Positions 34,024 to 43,750 of a stretch of DNA of 64,000 bases are shown here, in pieces. The notes beneath the pieces are model-generated. The model ran no database searches. It saw only the letters and a program-made list of their open reading frames with translations, and was not told the DNA's origin. The stretch spans positions 1 through 64,000 of the forward strand of contig NZ_VOLC01000009.1 of NCBI RefSeq assembly GCF_009797935.1, written 5' to 3'. Both the position numbers and the translations under genes were made by a program. The DNA comes from Lunatibacter salilacus. Lineage in GTDB: Bacteria > Bacteroidota > Bacteroidia > Cytophagales > Cyclobacteriaceae. Positions within the stretch are counted from its first letter, which is position 1; each line of letters opens with the position of its first letter.

Positions 34024-35058
34024 ATGGAACCTATCAAACTTACCCAATACAGTCACGGCGCAGGTTGTGGATGCAAAATCAGCCCTGCCGTTCTATCCGA
34101 AATTTTAAGCTTTGGAAGTGAAGGAGGAAAGCATTTCCCATCGCTGCTAGTAGGCAATGAGGAAAGCGATGATGCAGCGGTTGTGGATCTGGACGGTATA
34201 ACGGGAATAGTTAGTACGACGGATTTTTTTATGCCCATAGTAGATGATCCCTATGACTTTGGAGCGATTGCAGCTACCAATGCGTTAAGTGATATCTATG
34301 CGATGGGCGCCACGCCCATCATGGCCATTGCCATACTGGGATGGCCCATAGCGAAGCTTTCCCCCGAAGTGGCGGGAAGGGTTTTGGAAGGTGGGAGGTC
34401 TGTTTGCCATCGGGCCGGGATTCCCTTAGCCGGAGGACACAGTATAGATGCTCCAGAACCGATTTTTGGGTTGGCAGTAACGGGTAAAATACCTATCACT
34501 CAAATCAAACGGAACAATCAAGCTCAAATCGGAGATCTGCTTTATTTGACCAAACCACTGGGAATAGGTATGGTAACCACAGCTCAAAAAAAGGGATTGG
34601 CCAAAGAGGAAGATCTCAATCTTGCCAAGTCAACCATGCTCAAACTAAATGAAATCGGAGCTGTTGCTTCCAATTGGAAGGAAGTACATGCCATGACGGA
34701 TGTTACTGGATTTGGACTGGGTGGCCACTTAACTGAAGTTTGCCGGGGTAGTGGGTTGTCTGCTAGAGTTCATCTTGCGGCGGTCCCCACCTTTGATTTT
34801 GTTAAAGATTATATCGAACTGGGTTGTATCCCCGGTGGAACGCTCAGAAATTGGGATAGCTATGGTCATGGAATAAAACTCAGTTCAGAAACCGATAAAT
34901 ATATTTTGGCAGATCCGCAGACAAGTGGGGGATTGCTGATGACCGTAGATCCGAAGGCGGCGGGAGAATTTGAAAAGAAAATGAGCGATCAAGGTTATTT
35001 GATACAATCCTTTGGAGAAATTACTTCTCAGGGAGAATATCTTATCGAGGTACATTGA
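34024..35058 (+). CDS. selD: Selenide, water dikinase (selenophosphate synthase)
   Basis: About 344 residues from ATG 34,024, one base after mnmH; longer upstream starts lie inside mnmH and lack family sequence. It makes selenophosphate from selenide and ATP. The N-terminal loop HGAGCGCKI has Cys15 and Lys18 at the positions of the essential Cys and Lys, so this is the Cys rather than selenocysteine form. The PurM-like ATP-binding parts follow ([35 protein letters not shown]). No selA or selB is seen in the window, so its visible customer is MnmH. Confidence 0.96.
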   Translation: MEPIKLTQYSHGAGCGCKISPAVLSEILSFGSEGGKHFPSLLVGNEESDDAAVVDLDGITGIVSTTDFFMPIVDDPYDFGAIAATNALSDIYAMGATPIMAIAILGWPIAKLSPEVAGRVLEGGRSVCHRAGIPLAGGHSIDAPEPIFGLAVTGKIPITQIKRNNQAQIGDLLYLTKPLGIGMVTTAQKKGLAKEEDLNLAKSTMLKLNEIGAVASNWKEVHAMTDVTGFGLGGHLTEVCRGSGLSARVHLAAVPTFDFVKDYIELGCIPGGTLRNWDSYGHGIKLSSETDKYILADPQTSGGLLMTVDPKAAGEFEKKMSDQGYLIQSFGEITSQGEYLIEVH

Positions 35059-35113
35059 TTGTGCACGCATAAAGCTAGAGCCAAGTCAACCGTGAGTTGC
35101 TAAAATGTTTCCC

Positions 35114-35166
35114 GCAGATTGCGCAGATATACGCAGAATATTTCAGCGCAAATCTGCGCAATCTGC
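35114..35166. repeat. Inverted repeat after selD, 15-bp arms
   Basis: gcagattgcgcagat (35114-35128) has its exact complement at 35152-35166. It lies between the convergent selD and DUF885 genes and could act as a bidirectional terminator. The gcagatt/gcgcagat wording is similar in style to the element at 4842-5044. Confidence 0.7.
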
Positions 35167-35208
35167 ATGGAAAAAAACGTGATGATATTCTTGACACTAG
35201 GGCCATTT

Positions 35209-36996
35209 CTATTCACTCAACTGAAGCTTTTCCAAAAACTTCCACTGCGTGGTATATGCTTTATCAAGGTTTTCATCCAAGAAAATCAAGCGGATAATCT
35301 CCACCGGAATAGAGTTGTTTTTCAGGATAGTATCGTGAAATTCTTTTTCTGAAAACCCGGGTTTCTCGGCCAATTCCTGCTTTAACGCATAAAACTGCAA
35401 TCCCCCAATCATATAAGCGATCTGATAAAGCGGACCATAGCGGCCTTCAAAAGAGCGGCGTACCTCGGCCTCCGCATTAGCCCGCTCATGTCCGACACGA
35501 TCTACCAGAAAGTCGATGCATTCCTGCGGAGTCATCTTTTCCAAATGATAATTCAGACTAAAAATTATCCGTGCGCAACGGTGCATGCGCCAAAACAACA
35601 TCCCGATCTTATCTTCCGGGGATAGTGGAAATTCTTTGTCCCACAGATTCATCTCCCAATAAAGCGCCCAGCCTTCAATCCAAAAAGGGGTAGAGAATGC
35701 TCTCCGGTAGGGTTTGTGCCGTTGGGTCATAAATCCTTGCAGATGGTGCCCGGGAATAAGCTCGTGCTGCACAGTTGCCCGGGAAAAGTGGGGATTGTTG
35801 CCACGCATGCTCATCATCTTTTCTGGATGCGTCATGGTGGAGGTAGGGTAAGATATCTGAATTAATTCACCTCCCAGAAAAAACGGATTTACCCGTTGGG
35901 CCTCGGCAGACATCATACGCATACGCCAAGTTTCCTTGGCAAGCGGAGGGACCGTTACCAAATCCCGTTCTTCTACAAAGGCTATTGCCTCCTCTGCCAG
36001 AAAGTGGATATCTTCAGGCCATTGTCCCGGCGGTACATAGGTGTTTTTGACATGTTCCAAAGCTTCCCTCCACCGGTTGCCATAGCCAAGTGCTTCCGAT
36101 GCAAGCAGCATCTCCCGGTCACACCAGGCAAACTGCCTTTCCGCTTCTGCAATTAACTCCTCGGGGCTGTAAGGAATTAGTTCATATTCCAGTTCTTTGA
36201 TAAGGTCAGCTCTTCCAATCGGTTTACCTATGATCCCACTTCCGTCGTCCTTGACCAAGGTATTGGTATAATGATCTTTGAGTCCTGCTGCGTAACTTTC
36301 CAATTCGCCAACCAGAAAATCCACCGGCTTTCTCATCCACCAGGTAAAATCCGGATCATAGTCGAAGTAAAAATCAGAGGACTCTTTTACCGCTTCGAGG
36401 TGTGACACTATGATTTCGCTTGCTTGTTCGGCCCACTGCCAACTGTTAAAGGTTGGCGTGTTTTTTAAGTTGGCGGTTTTGGCTTGTATCTGTTCGGCGA
36501 TCTGATGGAAACTGCTGGCGAACTTAGGCGCATCCGGTTGTAGGCCTAATCGTCTGTCCTGATAGAATTTTTCCAAAGGACCCAACTCATCGGCTACAAA
36601 AGCAAGGGATTGAAACATTTCATAACTCACAGCCATGAAATGTTTATCCTTTTCAATTTTATTCTTTAAAAGAATGAAATCAATTTGTCCATCCTTTCCC
36701 AAGGAACCAAAATCCATATTGGACAACTGATTCAGCCAGTCTTGACGGAATGCATCCATACGTTCATAGTACTCCTTGGTTTCCCTTACGTTGTATTTAC
36801 GGTTTAGCGCATTCAGGTCAGCGTTGTAGGTTTCAATCAGTTCATATAGGGATTCTTGGGCCAAGGTTTTCACCGAAAAGCAAAGATTAAAAGAAATGAT
36901 GGCGAACGTCCCTAAAAACAGTTTGGTGCTAAAAGATTTTATATGTCGGTTCTTTTTTTCACAGATCAAGCTTAATTCTTTGGCAGGATGTTCCAT
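35209..36996 (-). CDS. DUF885 family exported peptidase-like protein
   Basis: A 595-residue, mostly helical protein of the DUF885 family, related to zinc carboxypeptidases. An N-terminal signal segment (about residues 25-47, ending VKTLAQ) exports it. The probable metal site is HELIPGHHLQG near residue 410, in which a His-Glu-x-x-Pro-Gly-His pattern replaces the HEXXH of thermolysin-type enzymes. SFEGRYGPLYQIAYMIG near the end is also typical of the family. The substrate is unproven. It is divergent from an S9 peptidase gene, suggesting shared control of peptide uptake and breakdown. Confidence 0.85.
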   Translation of the reverse strand: MEHPAKELSLICEKKNRHIKSFSTKLFLGTFAIISFNLCFSVKTLAQESLYELIETYNADLNALNRKYNVRETKEYYERMDAFRQDWLNQLSNMDFGSLGKDGQIDFILLKNKIEKDKHFMAVSYEMFQSLAFVADELGPLEKFYQDRRLGLQPDAPKFASSFHQIAEQIQAKTANLKNTPTFNSWQWAEQASEIIVSHLEAVKESSDFYFDYDPDFTWWMRKPVDFLVGELESYAAGLKDHYTNTLVKDDGSGIIGKPIGRADLIKELEYELIPYSPEELIAEAERQFAWCDREMLLASEALGYGNRWREALEHVKNTYVPPGQWPEDIHFLAEEAIAFVEERDLVTVPPLAKETWRMRMMSAEAQRVNPFFLGGELIQISYPTSTMTHPEKMMSMRGNNPHFSRATVQHELIPGHHLQGFMTQRHKPYRRAFSTPFWIEGWALYWEMNLWDKEFPLSPEDKIGMLFWRMHRCARIIFSLNYHLEKMTPQECIDFLVDRVGHERANAEAEVRRSFEGRYGPLYQIAYMIGGLQFYALKQELAEKPGFSEKEFHDTILKNNSIPVEIIRLIFLDENLDKAYTTQWKFLEKLQLSE

Positions 36997-37119
36997 TATA
37001 TTGATTTAAAGTTGCATATTCAGCAGTTAATATGATAAAATAAATCCAAAAATTCAGCTGTGGTATCGAAAACCTTTTTCTGTCCCACCTTTTATTTCAG
37101 AAGCATCCTACACATTCCC

Positions 37120-39378
37120 ATGAAACTACATTGCAAAATTTACCTGAGCATTATCCTAATATCGATGCTCGTAAATCCTGTTTGTTCACAAGGGCTACTA
37201 GCCGATTACAAGCGGGCGGATTCGCTGAAAGCTGCATGGAAAGATAAGGTATACCAATCCCCCTCACAGATCAAATGGCAGGAAGCAAATGTTTTTACCT
37301 ATGCCTTCAGAGATGAACAGGGAATTCACTATTTAAAAGTGGATCCGGAAACCACTAATAAGTCACCACTTCTTGACCAAGTTAAATTGGCCAAAGCCAT
37401 TTCAGAAGAGTTGAAAGAGGATGTTTCCCCAACCGAGCTTCAGCTATCGCAAATTGAAATAAAGGATGGCCTGATTAGCTTTACCTATAAGGGAGAAAAA
37501 TGGGAATGGGAGGAAGACTCCGAAAAGCTTAAGAAAAAGGAAAACCAGGACAACGGTTCATCTCGCTATTGGGGTACCCGGGATAGCGAATTAGAGGGGC
37601 CGCCTGTGCAGTCTCCGGACAAGAAAAAAGAAGCTTTTATTCGGGATTATAATGTATTTGTCAAGGACTTGGCAACTGGCAAATGGGAACAGCTCACAAA
37701 GGATGGGAATTTGGGTGAATATTATACGACAAATCTTAAATGGGCACCGGATGGGGAAAAATTGGCGGTGTTTATGATGCGGCCTGCCGCAGTCCGAAAA
37801 TTAACCCTAATTGCCTCCTCCCCGGAAGATCAGTTGCAGCCAAAGGTCATGGAACGGGATTACGTAAAGCCAGGCGATGCCTTACCCATCCGGCAACCGG
37901 TGATTATTGACCTAGAAAGCAAAAAATCTTGGAAGGCAGACCTGAATTTGATGCCTGACCAATTTTCATTGAATCGGTTAAATTGGTCAAAAAATAGCCA
38001 ATCCATCACTTGGGAGTATAACCAACGGAGTCATCAGCGGTATACAGTATTTGAAATGGAAGCATCCACAGGCAAGGTGCGTGAGGTAATAGATGAACGA
38101 AGCAATACTTTTATCGATTACAGCGGGAAATATTACCGCAAAGATTTGGAAGACAAAAATCAAATAATATGGTCCTCCGAACGGGATGGTTGGAGACACC
38201 TTTACCTCATTGATGCCAGTACTGGCAAGGTTGTCCGCCAACTGACACAAGGAGAATGGGTGGTTCGGCAGGTTCTTCAGGTAGATGAGGAAGCAGGAGT
38301 TATTTATTTTACTGGGAGTGGGAAAAACGCCAAGGAAGACCCCTATCACCTCCACCTGTTCCGGGTGGGATTGGATGGCGAGGGATTTGCACAGCTTACC
38401 AAGGAGAACGCCAATCATGACATTACCCTTTCCAAGGATGGGGCCTATTTTATCGATCATTTTTCCCGACAAGACCAATCCCCAACGACCCTACTGAAAA
38501 GCGGAAAGGACGGAAGTGTCATTATGGAATTGGAAAAGGCATCCATAGATCGCCTGTTATCGGCAGGCTGGAAAGCACCGCAAATTTTTACAGCGAAGGG
38601 CCGGAATGGAAATACGGATATTTGGGGACTTATCATTACCCCGACCAACTTTGACCCAAAGAAAAAATATCCGGTCATCGAATACATTTACGCCGGCCCG
38701 CACTCTTCCTTTGTCCCCAAATCCTTTTCCCCCAACTACAACAGCTTGAACGAATTGGCGGAACTCGGTTTTGTTGTGGTGCAAATGGACGGTATGGGCA
38801 CCTCCAACCGCTCCAAGGCTTTTCACGATATGGCTTGGAAAAATATCGGAGACGCTGGCTTTCCAGACCGTATAGCATGGATGAAGGCAGCAGCCAAAGC
38901 GAATCCATACATGGATCTGGACCGGGTAGGCATATTTGGTACCTCTGCCGGAGGCCAAAGTGCCACAGGCGCATTGCTTTTCCATCCGGAGTTTTACAAG
39001 GTAGCCGTTTCATCCTGCGGGTGTCACGACAACCGGATGGACAAAATCTGGTGGAATGAGCAATGGATGGGTTTTCCGTCAGGAGATCACTACGAAAAAA
39101 GCTCCAACGTAGTCCATGCGGGTAATCTAACCGGTGACTTGCTGCTGATGGTCGGCGAAGTGGATGACAATGTGGATCCGTCCTCCACCTACCAATTGGT
39201 TGACCAATTAATCAAGCATGAGAAAGTGTTTGAGTTTTTGATGGTGCCGGGCATGGGTCACAGTTCAGGCGGAACCTATGGCGAACGCAAACGAAGGGAC
39301 TTTTTTGTCAAGCACCTGCTTGGTGTTGAGCCCCCGGATTGGAATAAGGGGGCTTGTGTTGCTTGTGAAGTGGATTGA
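37120..39378 (+). CDS. Exported S9 family prolyl peptidase (DPP IV-like)
   Basis: About 752 residues. The start at 37,120 (MKLHCKIYLSIILISML) is chosen because it opens a signal peptide. The N-terminal part (about 150-480) is a DPP-IV-type beta-propeller. The C-terminal alpha/beta-hydrolase has the nucleophile Ser near residue 609 in GTSAGGQS, the acid in EVDDNVDP near 683, and the His in GMGHSSGG. Such enzymes cut dipeptides after proline or alanine, or act as oligopeptidases, in the periplasm. It is divergent from the DUF885 gene. Confidence 0.93.
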   Translation: MKLHCKIYLSIILISMLVNPVCSQGLLADYKRADSLKAAWKDKVYQSPSQIKWQEANVFTYAFRDEQGIHYLKVDPETTNKSPLLDQVKLAKAISEELKEDVSPTELQLSQIEIKDGLISFTYKGEKWEWEEDSEKLKKKENQDNGSSRYWGTRDSELEGPPVQSPDKKKEAFIRDYNVFVKDLATGKWEQLTKDGNLGEYYTTNLKWAPDGEKLAVFMMRPAAVRKLTLIASSPEDQLQPKVMERDYVKPGDALPIRQPVIIDLESKKSWKADLNLMPDQFSLNRLNWSKNSQSITWEYNQRSHQRYTVFEMEASTGKVREVIDERSNTFIDYSGKYYRKDLEDKNQIIWSSERDGWRHLYLIDASTGKVVRQLTQGEWVVRQVLQVDEEAGVIYFTGSGKNAKEDPYHLHLFRVGLDGEGFAQLTKENANHDITLSKDGAYFIDHFSRQDQSPTTLLKSGKDGSVIMELEKASIDRLLSAGWKAPQIFTAKGRNGNTDIWGLIITPTNFDPKKKYPVIEYIYAGPHSSFVPKSFSPNYNSLNELAELGFVVVQMDGMGTSNRSKAFHDMAWKNIGDAGFPDRIAWMKAAAKANPYMDLDRVGIFGTSAGGQSATGALLFHPEFYKVAVSSCGCHDNRMDKIWWNEQWMGFPSGDHYEKSSNVVHAGNLTGDLLLMVGEVDDNVDPSSTYQLVDQLIKHEKVFEFLMVPGMGHSSGGTYGERKRRDFFVKHLLGVEPPDWNKGACVACEVD

Positions 39379-39474
39379 GAATCGTAGATTTACAACATAC
39401 AGATGAACTGATTTTGCTGTTTTATGAGCGACGAAGTCATTATAATCTAAAATTAAAATCTTTGTATCTTTAAT

Positions 39475-40626
39475 TTGATGGGTAAATCTCTAGAAAATAC
39501 CGATGCCGATTTTAACCAGATTTTTCTTCTAATCAAGGAGGCAAAAAATCGTGTCTATGCCAAAGCCAATAAAGAATTGGTGTTACTTTATTTTAATGTA
39601 GGAAAGGTAGTTTCAGAGAAAGTTAACACAGGTAATTGGGGAGATAAGACGGTACAGGAATTAGCTGACTTTATCGCTTCAAAGCAGCCTGAACTGACAG
39701 GTTTTAACCGAAGGGGATTGTATAGAATGAAGCAATTTTATGAGACCTATTCAGATCCCGTAATTGTGTCATCAGTGATGACACAATTACAGATAGTTGA
39801 AAACAGAATAAATTCAGTATCGCAGACCGAGAGCAAAAAAGTAAATAAATTTAAAAAAGTGTCAACAGCGTTGACACAAATACAACACACAGATAATCAG
39901 GTACTTGAATTTTTGTCAACAGTGTTGACAAAAATTCAATGGTCTTCACATTTACATATTCTGAATAAAACCAAAACGACAGAAGAAAAAACATTCTATA
40001 TATTTTTGGCAATTAGTCAAAGGCTTACCGTACGAGAACTTGAACGTCAGTTAAACACATCAACATTTGAACGAACCTTACTTTCAGACAAAATTGTGTC
40101 TTCGGTTTCGACAAAATTACCCCAAAACATTTTTAGAGATCCCTACATCTTTGAGTTTCTCACCTTACCTGACGGACATTCAGAAAAAGATTTTGAAAAA
40201 GCAATTACACTAAACCTTCAGAAATTTATTTTGGAGGTGGGTAAAGGGTTTACCTATATGGGACATCAATATCGTTTGCAGGTTGGAAATCGGGATTATT
40301 ATACCGACTTATTGTTTTACCATAGAGATTTACAATGCCTTGTTTTGTTTGAATTGAAAATTCAAGAATTTGAACCAGAGTTTTTAGGAAAGCTGAACTT
40401 TTATCTGGAAGCATTGGATAGAGATGTGAAGCGTCCAAACGAAAATGCAAGTATCGGAATATTGCTCTGTAAAGGAAAGGACACAGAGGTAGTAGAATAT
40501 GCATTAGCAAGAAATACAAGTCCAGCTATAATTGCAGAATACCAAACAAAACTGATTGACAAAAAATTACTGGTAGAAAAACTTCACCAGTTAGCTGAAT
40601 TATTAAACAAAGAAATTGAGCGATAA
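39475..40626 (+). CDS. DUF1016 (YhcG-type) PD-(D/E)XK nuclease
   Basis: A 383-residue protein with an N-terminal DUF1016 domain (about 5-100, GKVVSEKVNTGNWGDKTVQEL) and a C-terminal PD-(D/E)XK nuclease domain (about 240-360; YYTDLLFYHRDLQC, VLFELKIQEFEP supplies the acidic and Lys residues). Relatives occur in DNA metabolism and near restriction or mobile elements; the role is uncertain. Odd feature: between the domains (about 95-165) a VSSVMTQL-like segment recurs as VSTALTQI and STVLTKI, and each copy is encoded by a DNA palindrome, which lengthens the protein by some 45-50 residues relative to what I expect. Base composition is lower in G+C than neighbours, which fits lateral transfer. Confidence 0.85.
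   Translation: MMGKSLENTDADFNQIFLLIKEAKNRVYAKANKELVLLYFNVGKVVSEKVNTGNWGDKTVQELADFIASKQPELTGFNRRGLYRMKQFYETYSDPVIVSSVMTQLQIVENRINSVSQTESKKVNKFKKVSTALTQIQHTDNQVLEFLSTVLTKIQWSSHLHILNKTKTTEEKTFYIFLAISQRLTVRELERQLNTSTFERTLLSDKIVSSVSTKLPQNIFRDPYIFEFLTLPDGHSEKDFEKAITLNLQKFILEVGKGFTYMGHQYRLQVGNRDYYTDLLFYHRDLQCLVLFELKIQEFEPEFLGKLNFYLEALDRDVKRPNENASIGILLCKGKDTEVVEYALARNTSPAIIAEYQTKLIDKKLLVEKLHQLAELLNKEIER
39760..39939. repeat. Three palindromes inside the DUF1016 gene
   Basis: 39760-39790: arms of 15 bp around one central G, perfect (gtaattgtgtcatca and its complement). 39859-39877: 8-bp arms gtgtcaac/gttgacac with centre agc. 39905-39939: arms of 17 bp around one central G, perfect (ttgaatttttgtcaaca). 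A weaker fourth (aattgtgtc...gacaaaatt, 40092-40118) has one mismatch per arm. All share a core gtcaWca/tgWtgac. Confidence 0.93.
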
Positions 40627-40679
40627 ACCTCATTAAACTTACCATTAAAATCTAAAACAAGACCCAAAACACCTCTAAA

Positions 40680-42722
40680 ATGAAAATACGCCTACTCTTA
40701 ACCTTGCTTTTAATTGGATCCTTTTTAGCAAACACTGTCGCCCAGAAAGCCTGGCTGGAGATACGTACCGTCGAGGATATGGTGGAAAATTATCCTGAAA
40801 CCATCAAGACCATGTTTGAGCAGTTTGATCTGGATTATCCGGGGTTGGAAAAGGTAAAGGAAGCCCATCAGAACGGAGATTTAAGTACCGCATCAAAAGA
40901 ATTGCTGGCTTACTATAAAAACGGTAATCAAGTGCCCGAATTAAGAAGGGAGCAACCTGCCATATCAAACAGAAGCGTAGCTAGTGCGGATACGATTCTA
41001 GCTAACGTCTATGAAATCCAAAACGTGCGGGGACAGGTTCCAGTTTTGCCGGATGGCCATAGAGACTGGTACTATAAAGGCCCCAATAATGACCGGGAAT
41101 GGGCCTGGCTTTCCAACCGTCATTCGCAGGTAGGAACACTGCTAAACGTTTATCTCGAAACCGGAAATCCCAAATATGCCCAATATATTGATGAATTGCT
41201 CAGGGACTTTATTATTAAAAGTATGCCTTACCCCGCTGTTAAGGGTAGTGAATCCATTTGGAGGGGGTTGGAAGTAGCTGCAAGGACGAAGGTGTGGTCC
41301 CGGGTATTTTATGGGTTGATTAACAGTAACTATTTGACCCCGGCAGCCCGGTTATTGATGTTGAGTAGTTTGGCTGATCATGCGCACTATAACCGGAATT
41401 TCCATGGAGGTAATAATTGGTTGACTATGGAGATATCCGCCCTTGCAACGGTGGCGGCGAATTTCCCGGAGTACAAACAATCGGACGCATGGCTTGATTA
41501 TTCGGTCGGAGCGATGGTTGAGAGTATGAAAGACCAGGTCTATCCGGACGGGATTCAGACAGAGCTCACGTCTCACTACCACAATGTATCACTGGCTAAT
41601 TTTGAACTCTTCAAAAATATTTGTGACCGGGCGGGAAAGGACCTACCCGATTTTTTCACCCAAACGATTGAGGATATGTACCGCTATATTGCCCATGCCG
41701 TGCGGCCGGATGGCTTTAGAATCCTGAATAATGACGGTGATCGGGGTAGTGACCGTGACCTTATTCTAAAGGGAGCGGAAATCTATAACCGACCCGATTG
41801 GGAATATATAGCCACCAACGGGGCTTCCGGTACCAAACCTGAGGATGGGCCTTCCTACTTTATGCCATGGGCAGGGCAGATGATTTCCAGAAGTGGATTT
41901 GATGCCCAGGCACACTGGTCCTTTTTTGACATTGGCCCTTGGGGTAGTGGACATCAGCACAATGATAAACTGCATCTTTCCATTTCCGCTTTTGAAAGGG
42001 ATTTCTTGGTGGATGCGGGAAGGTTTGCCTACACGGGCGAAGTGGCCGAAAAATTCAGACCCTACGCTAAGGGTAGTCAGGGGCATAACCTGATTATGAT
42101 CGATGGAAAAGGTCAGGACGATGGCCCAACCCATGCACAAGAGCCGGTGGATGATAAGCACTTTCTAGTTACCTCTGAATATGACTACGCATCCGACCGA
42201 TTTGATTCATTTAAAGGATTGGAGGGAAATGCGTCTCATTTGAGGTCACTAATGTATGTGCGGGGAGAATTTTGGGTGGTTGTGGATAAAGTTATCACAG
42301 ACAGGCCAAGAACCATCGAGGCACTTTGGCACTGGCACCCGGATAATGAGGTAGTTAAAGAAGGACAAATTGTAAAGACAATGAACACTGCCGGAAATTT
42401 GGCAATCTTACCAATAGGGTCAACTGCCTTTGACATTCAATTCGTCAAAGGCCAGGAAAGTCCTGAGATTCAAGGCTGGTATAGTCCGGAGTACAATGTT
42501 TTTGGGTCAAATGTGGCCAGCATTTACCGCGCCGAGATTGAGGGAACGGCAACGATTGCGTGGTTAATCCTACCTGCTTCCCATGAAATTCCAAACGCAA
42601 CTACGGAAATTTTAGCTGAAAATGAGGAAGGGGTAACAATTTCGGTTGTGATGAATGGGGAAAAATGGATCTTGGAAATTCCTTTTTTGAATAGCTCGGA
42701 AGTAAAGGTAAAAATGGAGTAG
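40680..42722 (+). CDS. Heparinase II/III-like polysaccharide lyase
   Basis: A 680-residue exported lyase that cleaves uronate-containing polysaccharides by beta-elimination. A signal peptide (1-21) ends at NTVAQ. The helical toroid domain (about 25-370) carries NFHGGNNWLTMEIS and TELTSHYHNVSLANFE, with Asn, Tyr and His residues at the active site. The C-terminal beta-sheet domain starts with SGHQHNDKLHLSI and DFLVDAGRF, the hallmark of the heparinase II/III C-terminal family. The likely substrate is heparan- or alginate-like but not determined. It stands alone rather than in a SusCD locus. Confidence 0.92.
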   Translation: MKIRLLLTLLLIGSFLANTVAQKAWLEIRTVEDMVENYPETIKTMFEQFDLDYPGLEKVKEAHQNGDLSTASKELLAYYKNGNQVPELRREQPAISNRSVASADTILANVYEIQNVRGQVPVLPDGHRDWYYKGPNNDREWAWLSNRHSQVGTLLNVYLETGNPKYAQYIDELLRDFIIKSMPYPAVKGSESIWRGLEVAARTKVWSRVFYGLINSNYLTPAARLLMLSSLADHAHYNRNFHGGNNWLTMEISALATVAANFPEYKQSDAWLDYSVGAMVESMKDQVYPDGIQTELTSHYHNVSLANFELFKNICDRAGKDLPDFFTQTIEDMYRYIAHAVRPDGFRILNNDGDRGSDRDLILKGAEIYNRPDWEYIATNGASGTKPEDGPSYFMPWAGQMISRSGFDAQAHWSFFDIGPWGSGHQHNDKLHLSISAFERDFLVDAGRFAYTGEVAEKFRPYAKGSQGHNLIMIDGKGQDDGPTHAQEPVDDKHFLVTSEYDYASDRFDSFKGLEGNASHLRSLMYVRGEFWVVVDKVITDRPRTIEALWHWHPDNEVVKEGQIVKTMNTAGNLAILPIGSTAFDIQFVKGQESPEIQGWYSPEYNVFGSNVASIYRAEIEGTATIAWLILPASHEIPNATTEILAENEEGVTISVVMNGEKWILEIPFLNSSEVKVKME

Positions 42723-42887
42723 TAAAAGATATATATTACAGCATAGAAATTTCTCAGATAAGTAGTTTAGGTTAATATTTGTCATTTTTCCCATGTGCTG
42801 GATGTAGAGCGACAAACAGCTCTAAAAACTGCGAACCGTCCTGTATTTGTACATGATATATTGAGATTTACTTGCTGATAATCAGGC

Positions 42888-42917
42888 TTTGAATGGTTAA
42901 TTTTCTTATTATTTTTA
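42888..42917 (+). promoter_or_regulatory. Probable promoter of the outer-membrane barrel gene
   Basis: TTTG (42888-42891), 18-bp spacer, TATTTTTA (42910-42917), one base off the TAnnTTTG consensus. It sits 23 bp before the ATG at 42,940. Confidence 0.45.
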
Positions 42918-42939
42918 CACCTCACAAAAACCTTTTGCC

Positions 42940-43551
42940 ATGACAAAAAAACTAATTATTCTCCTAGTTGGCGTTTTTGCATTTGCCAACATGTTATTTG
43001 CCCAAGAAGAGGGTATGTTTAGGGTCGGAATGGACCTGGGCTATACGGTACCGGGGTCCGGTGGGGGTGGTCTTCTATTCTATCTAGAACCGAAGTACAA
43101 TATTGAGGATAATCTAAATATTGGTTTAAGATTGGGTACAGCTGCCATGGTCCGTGATTTGGAGTATTACAATTTAACAGATGAAATCACTGGAAAGGTT
43201 TCGGCCAACGCATCCGTTGCTTTTACTGCCGATTATTATTTCAACACACCCGGAAACAACTTCGCTCCGTTTTTAGGTGGAGGATTAGGTTATATGAGTT
43301 TTGCGTCCTTGGCGTGGGAGTCGGATTTTGAAGATGAAGACTTTGTGGGGGCGTTCGATGCTAGAAATGCATTGGCCCCTTTTCTTCGGGCGGGCTTTGA
43401 AAGTGGCAAATTTCGCCTTTCTTTGGATTATTATATTGTGCCGACCTCTAAAATTGTTAATTCCCAAGGTGCCGTCATAGGTGAATCAGGCAACAGCTAT
43501 TTGGGTATAGCTGTTGGGTTTTACGTAGGTGGAGGAAAATGGCGTAATTGA
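42940..43551 (+). CDS. Outer-membrane beta-barrel protein
   Basis: A 203-residue small porin-like protein. A signal peptide (1-21) ends at NMLFAQ. The rest alternates hydrophobic and polar residues with glycine-rich turns (VPGSGGGGLLFYLEPKYN, FLGGGLGYMSFAS) and ends in GIAVGFYVGGGKWRN, consistent with an eight-stranded barrel of the OmpW/OprF-like kind. Its function is unknown; relatives serve as structural proteins or small-molecule channels. It is a single gene with its own probable promoter. Confidence 0.8.
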   Translation: MTKKLIILLVGVFAFANMLFAQEEGMFRVGMDLGYTVPGSGGGGLLFYLEPKYNIEDNLNIGLRLGTAAMVRDLEYYNLTDEITGKVSANASVAFTADYYFNTPGNNFAPFLGGGLGYMSFASLAWESDFEDEDFVGAFDARNALAPFLRAGFESGKFRLSLDYYIVPTSKIVNSQGAVIGESGNSYLGIAVGFYVGGGKWRN

Positions 43552-43750
43552 GAGAGATTCCTTGTTTGCCGAATGTTGATAAGAAGGTTGCTCCATTCAA
43601 GTTGCAACCTACTTCCTTTACGTTGCTGGGGACACCCTCCACTTTTTATAGACCAATCCGCTTCAGTCACAATTTTTGAAATTTGAAGAAATATCCTTCA
43701 ATAAAAGATGCTATCTTCGCAGCATTTTAAATTAAGAATTCTCCTTTACA

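Noticed and set aside
38557-38985. 142-residue minus-strand frame within the S9 peptidase
   Set aside because: Mirror frame of a well-conserved catalytic domain; composition typical of antisense shadow.
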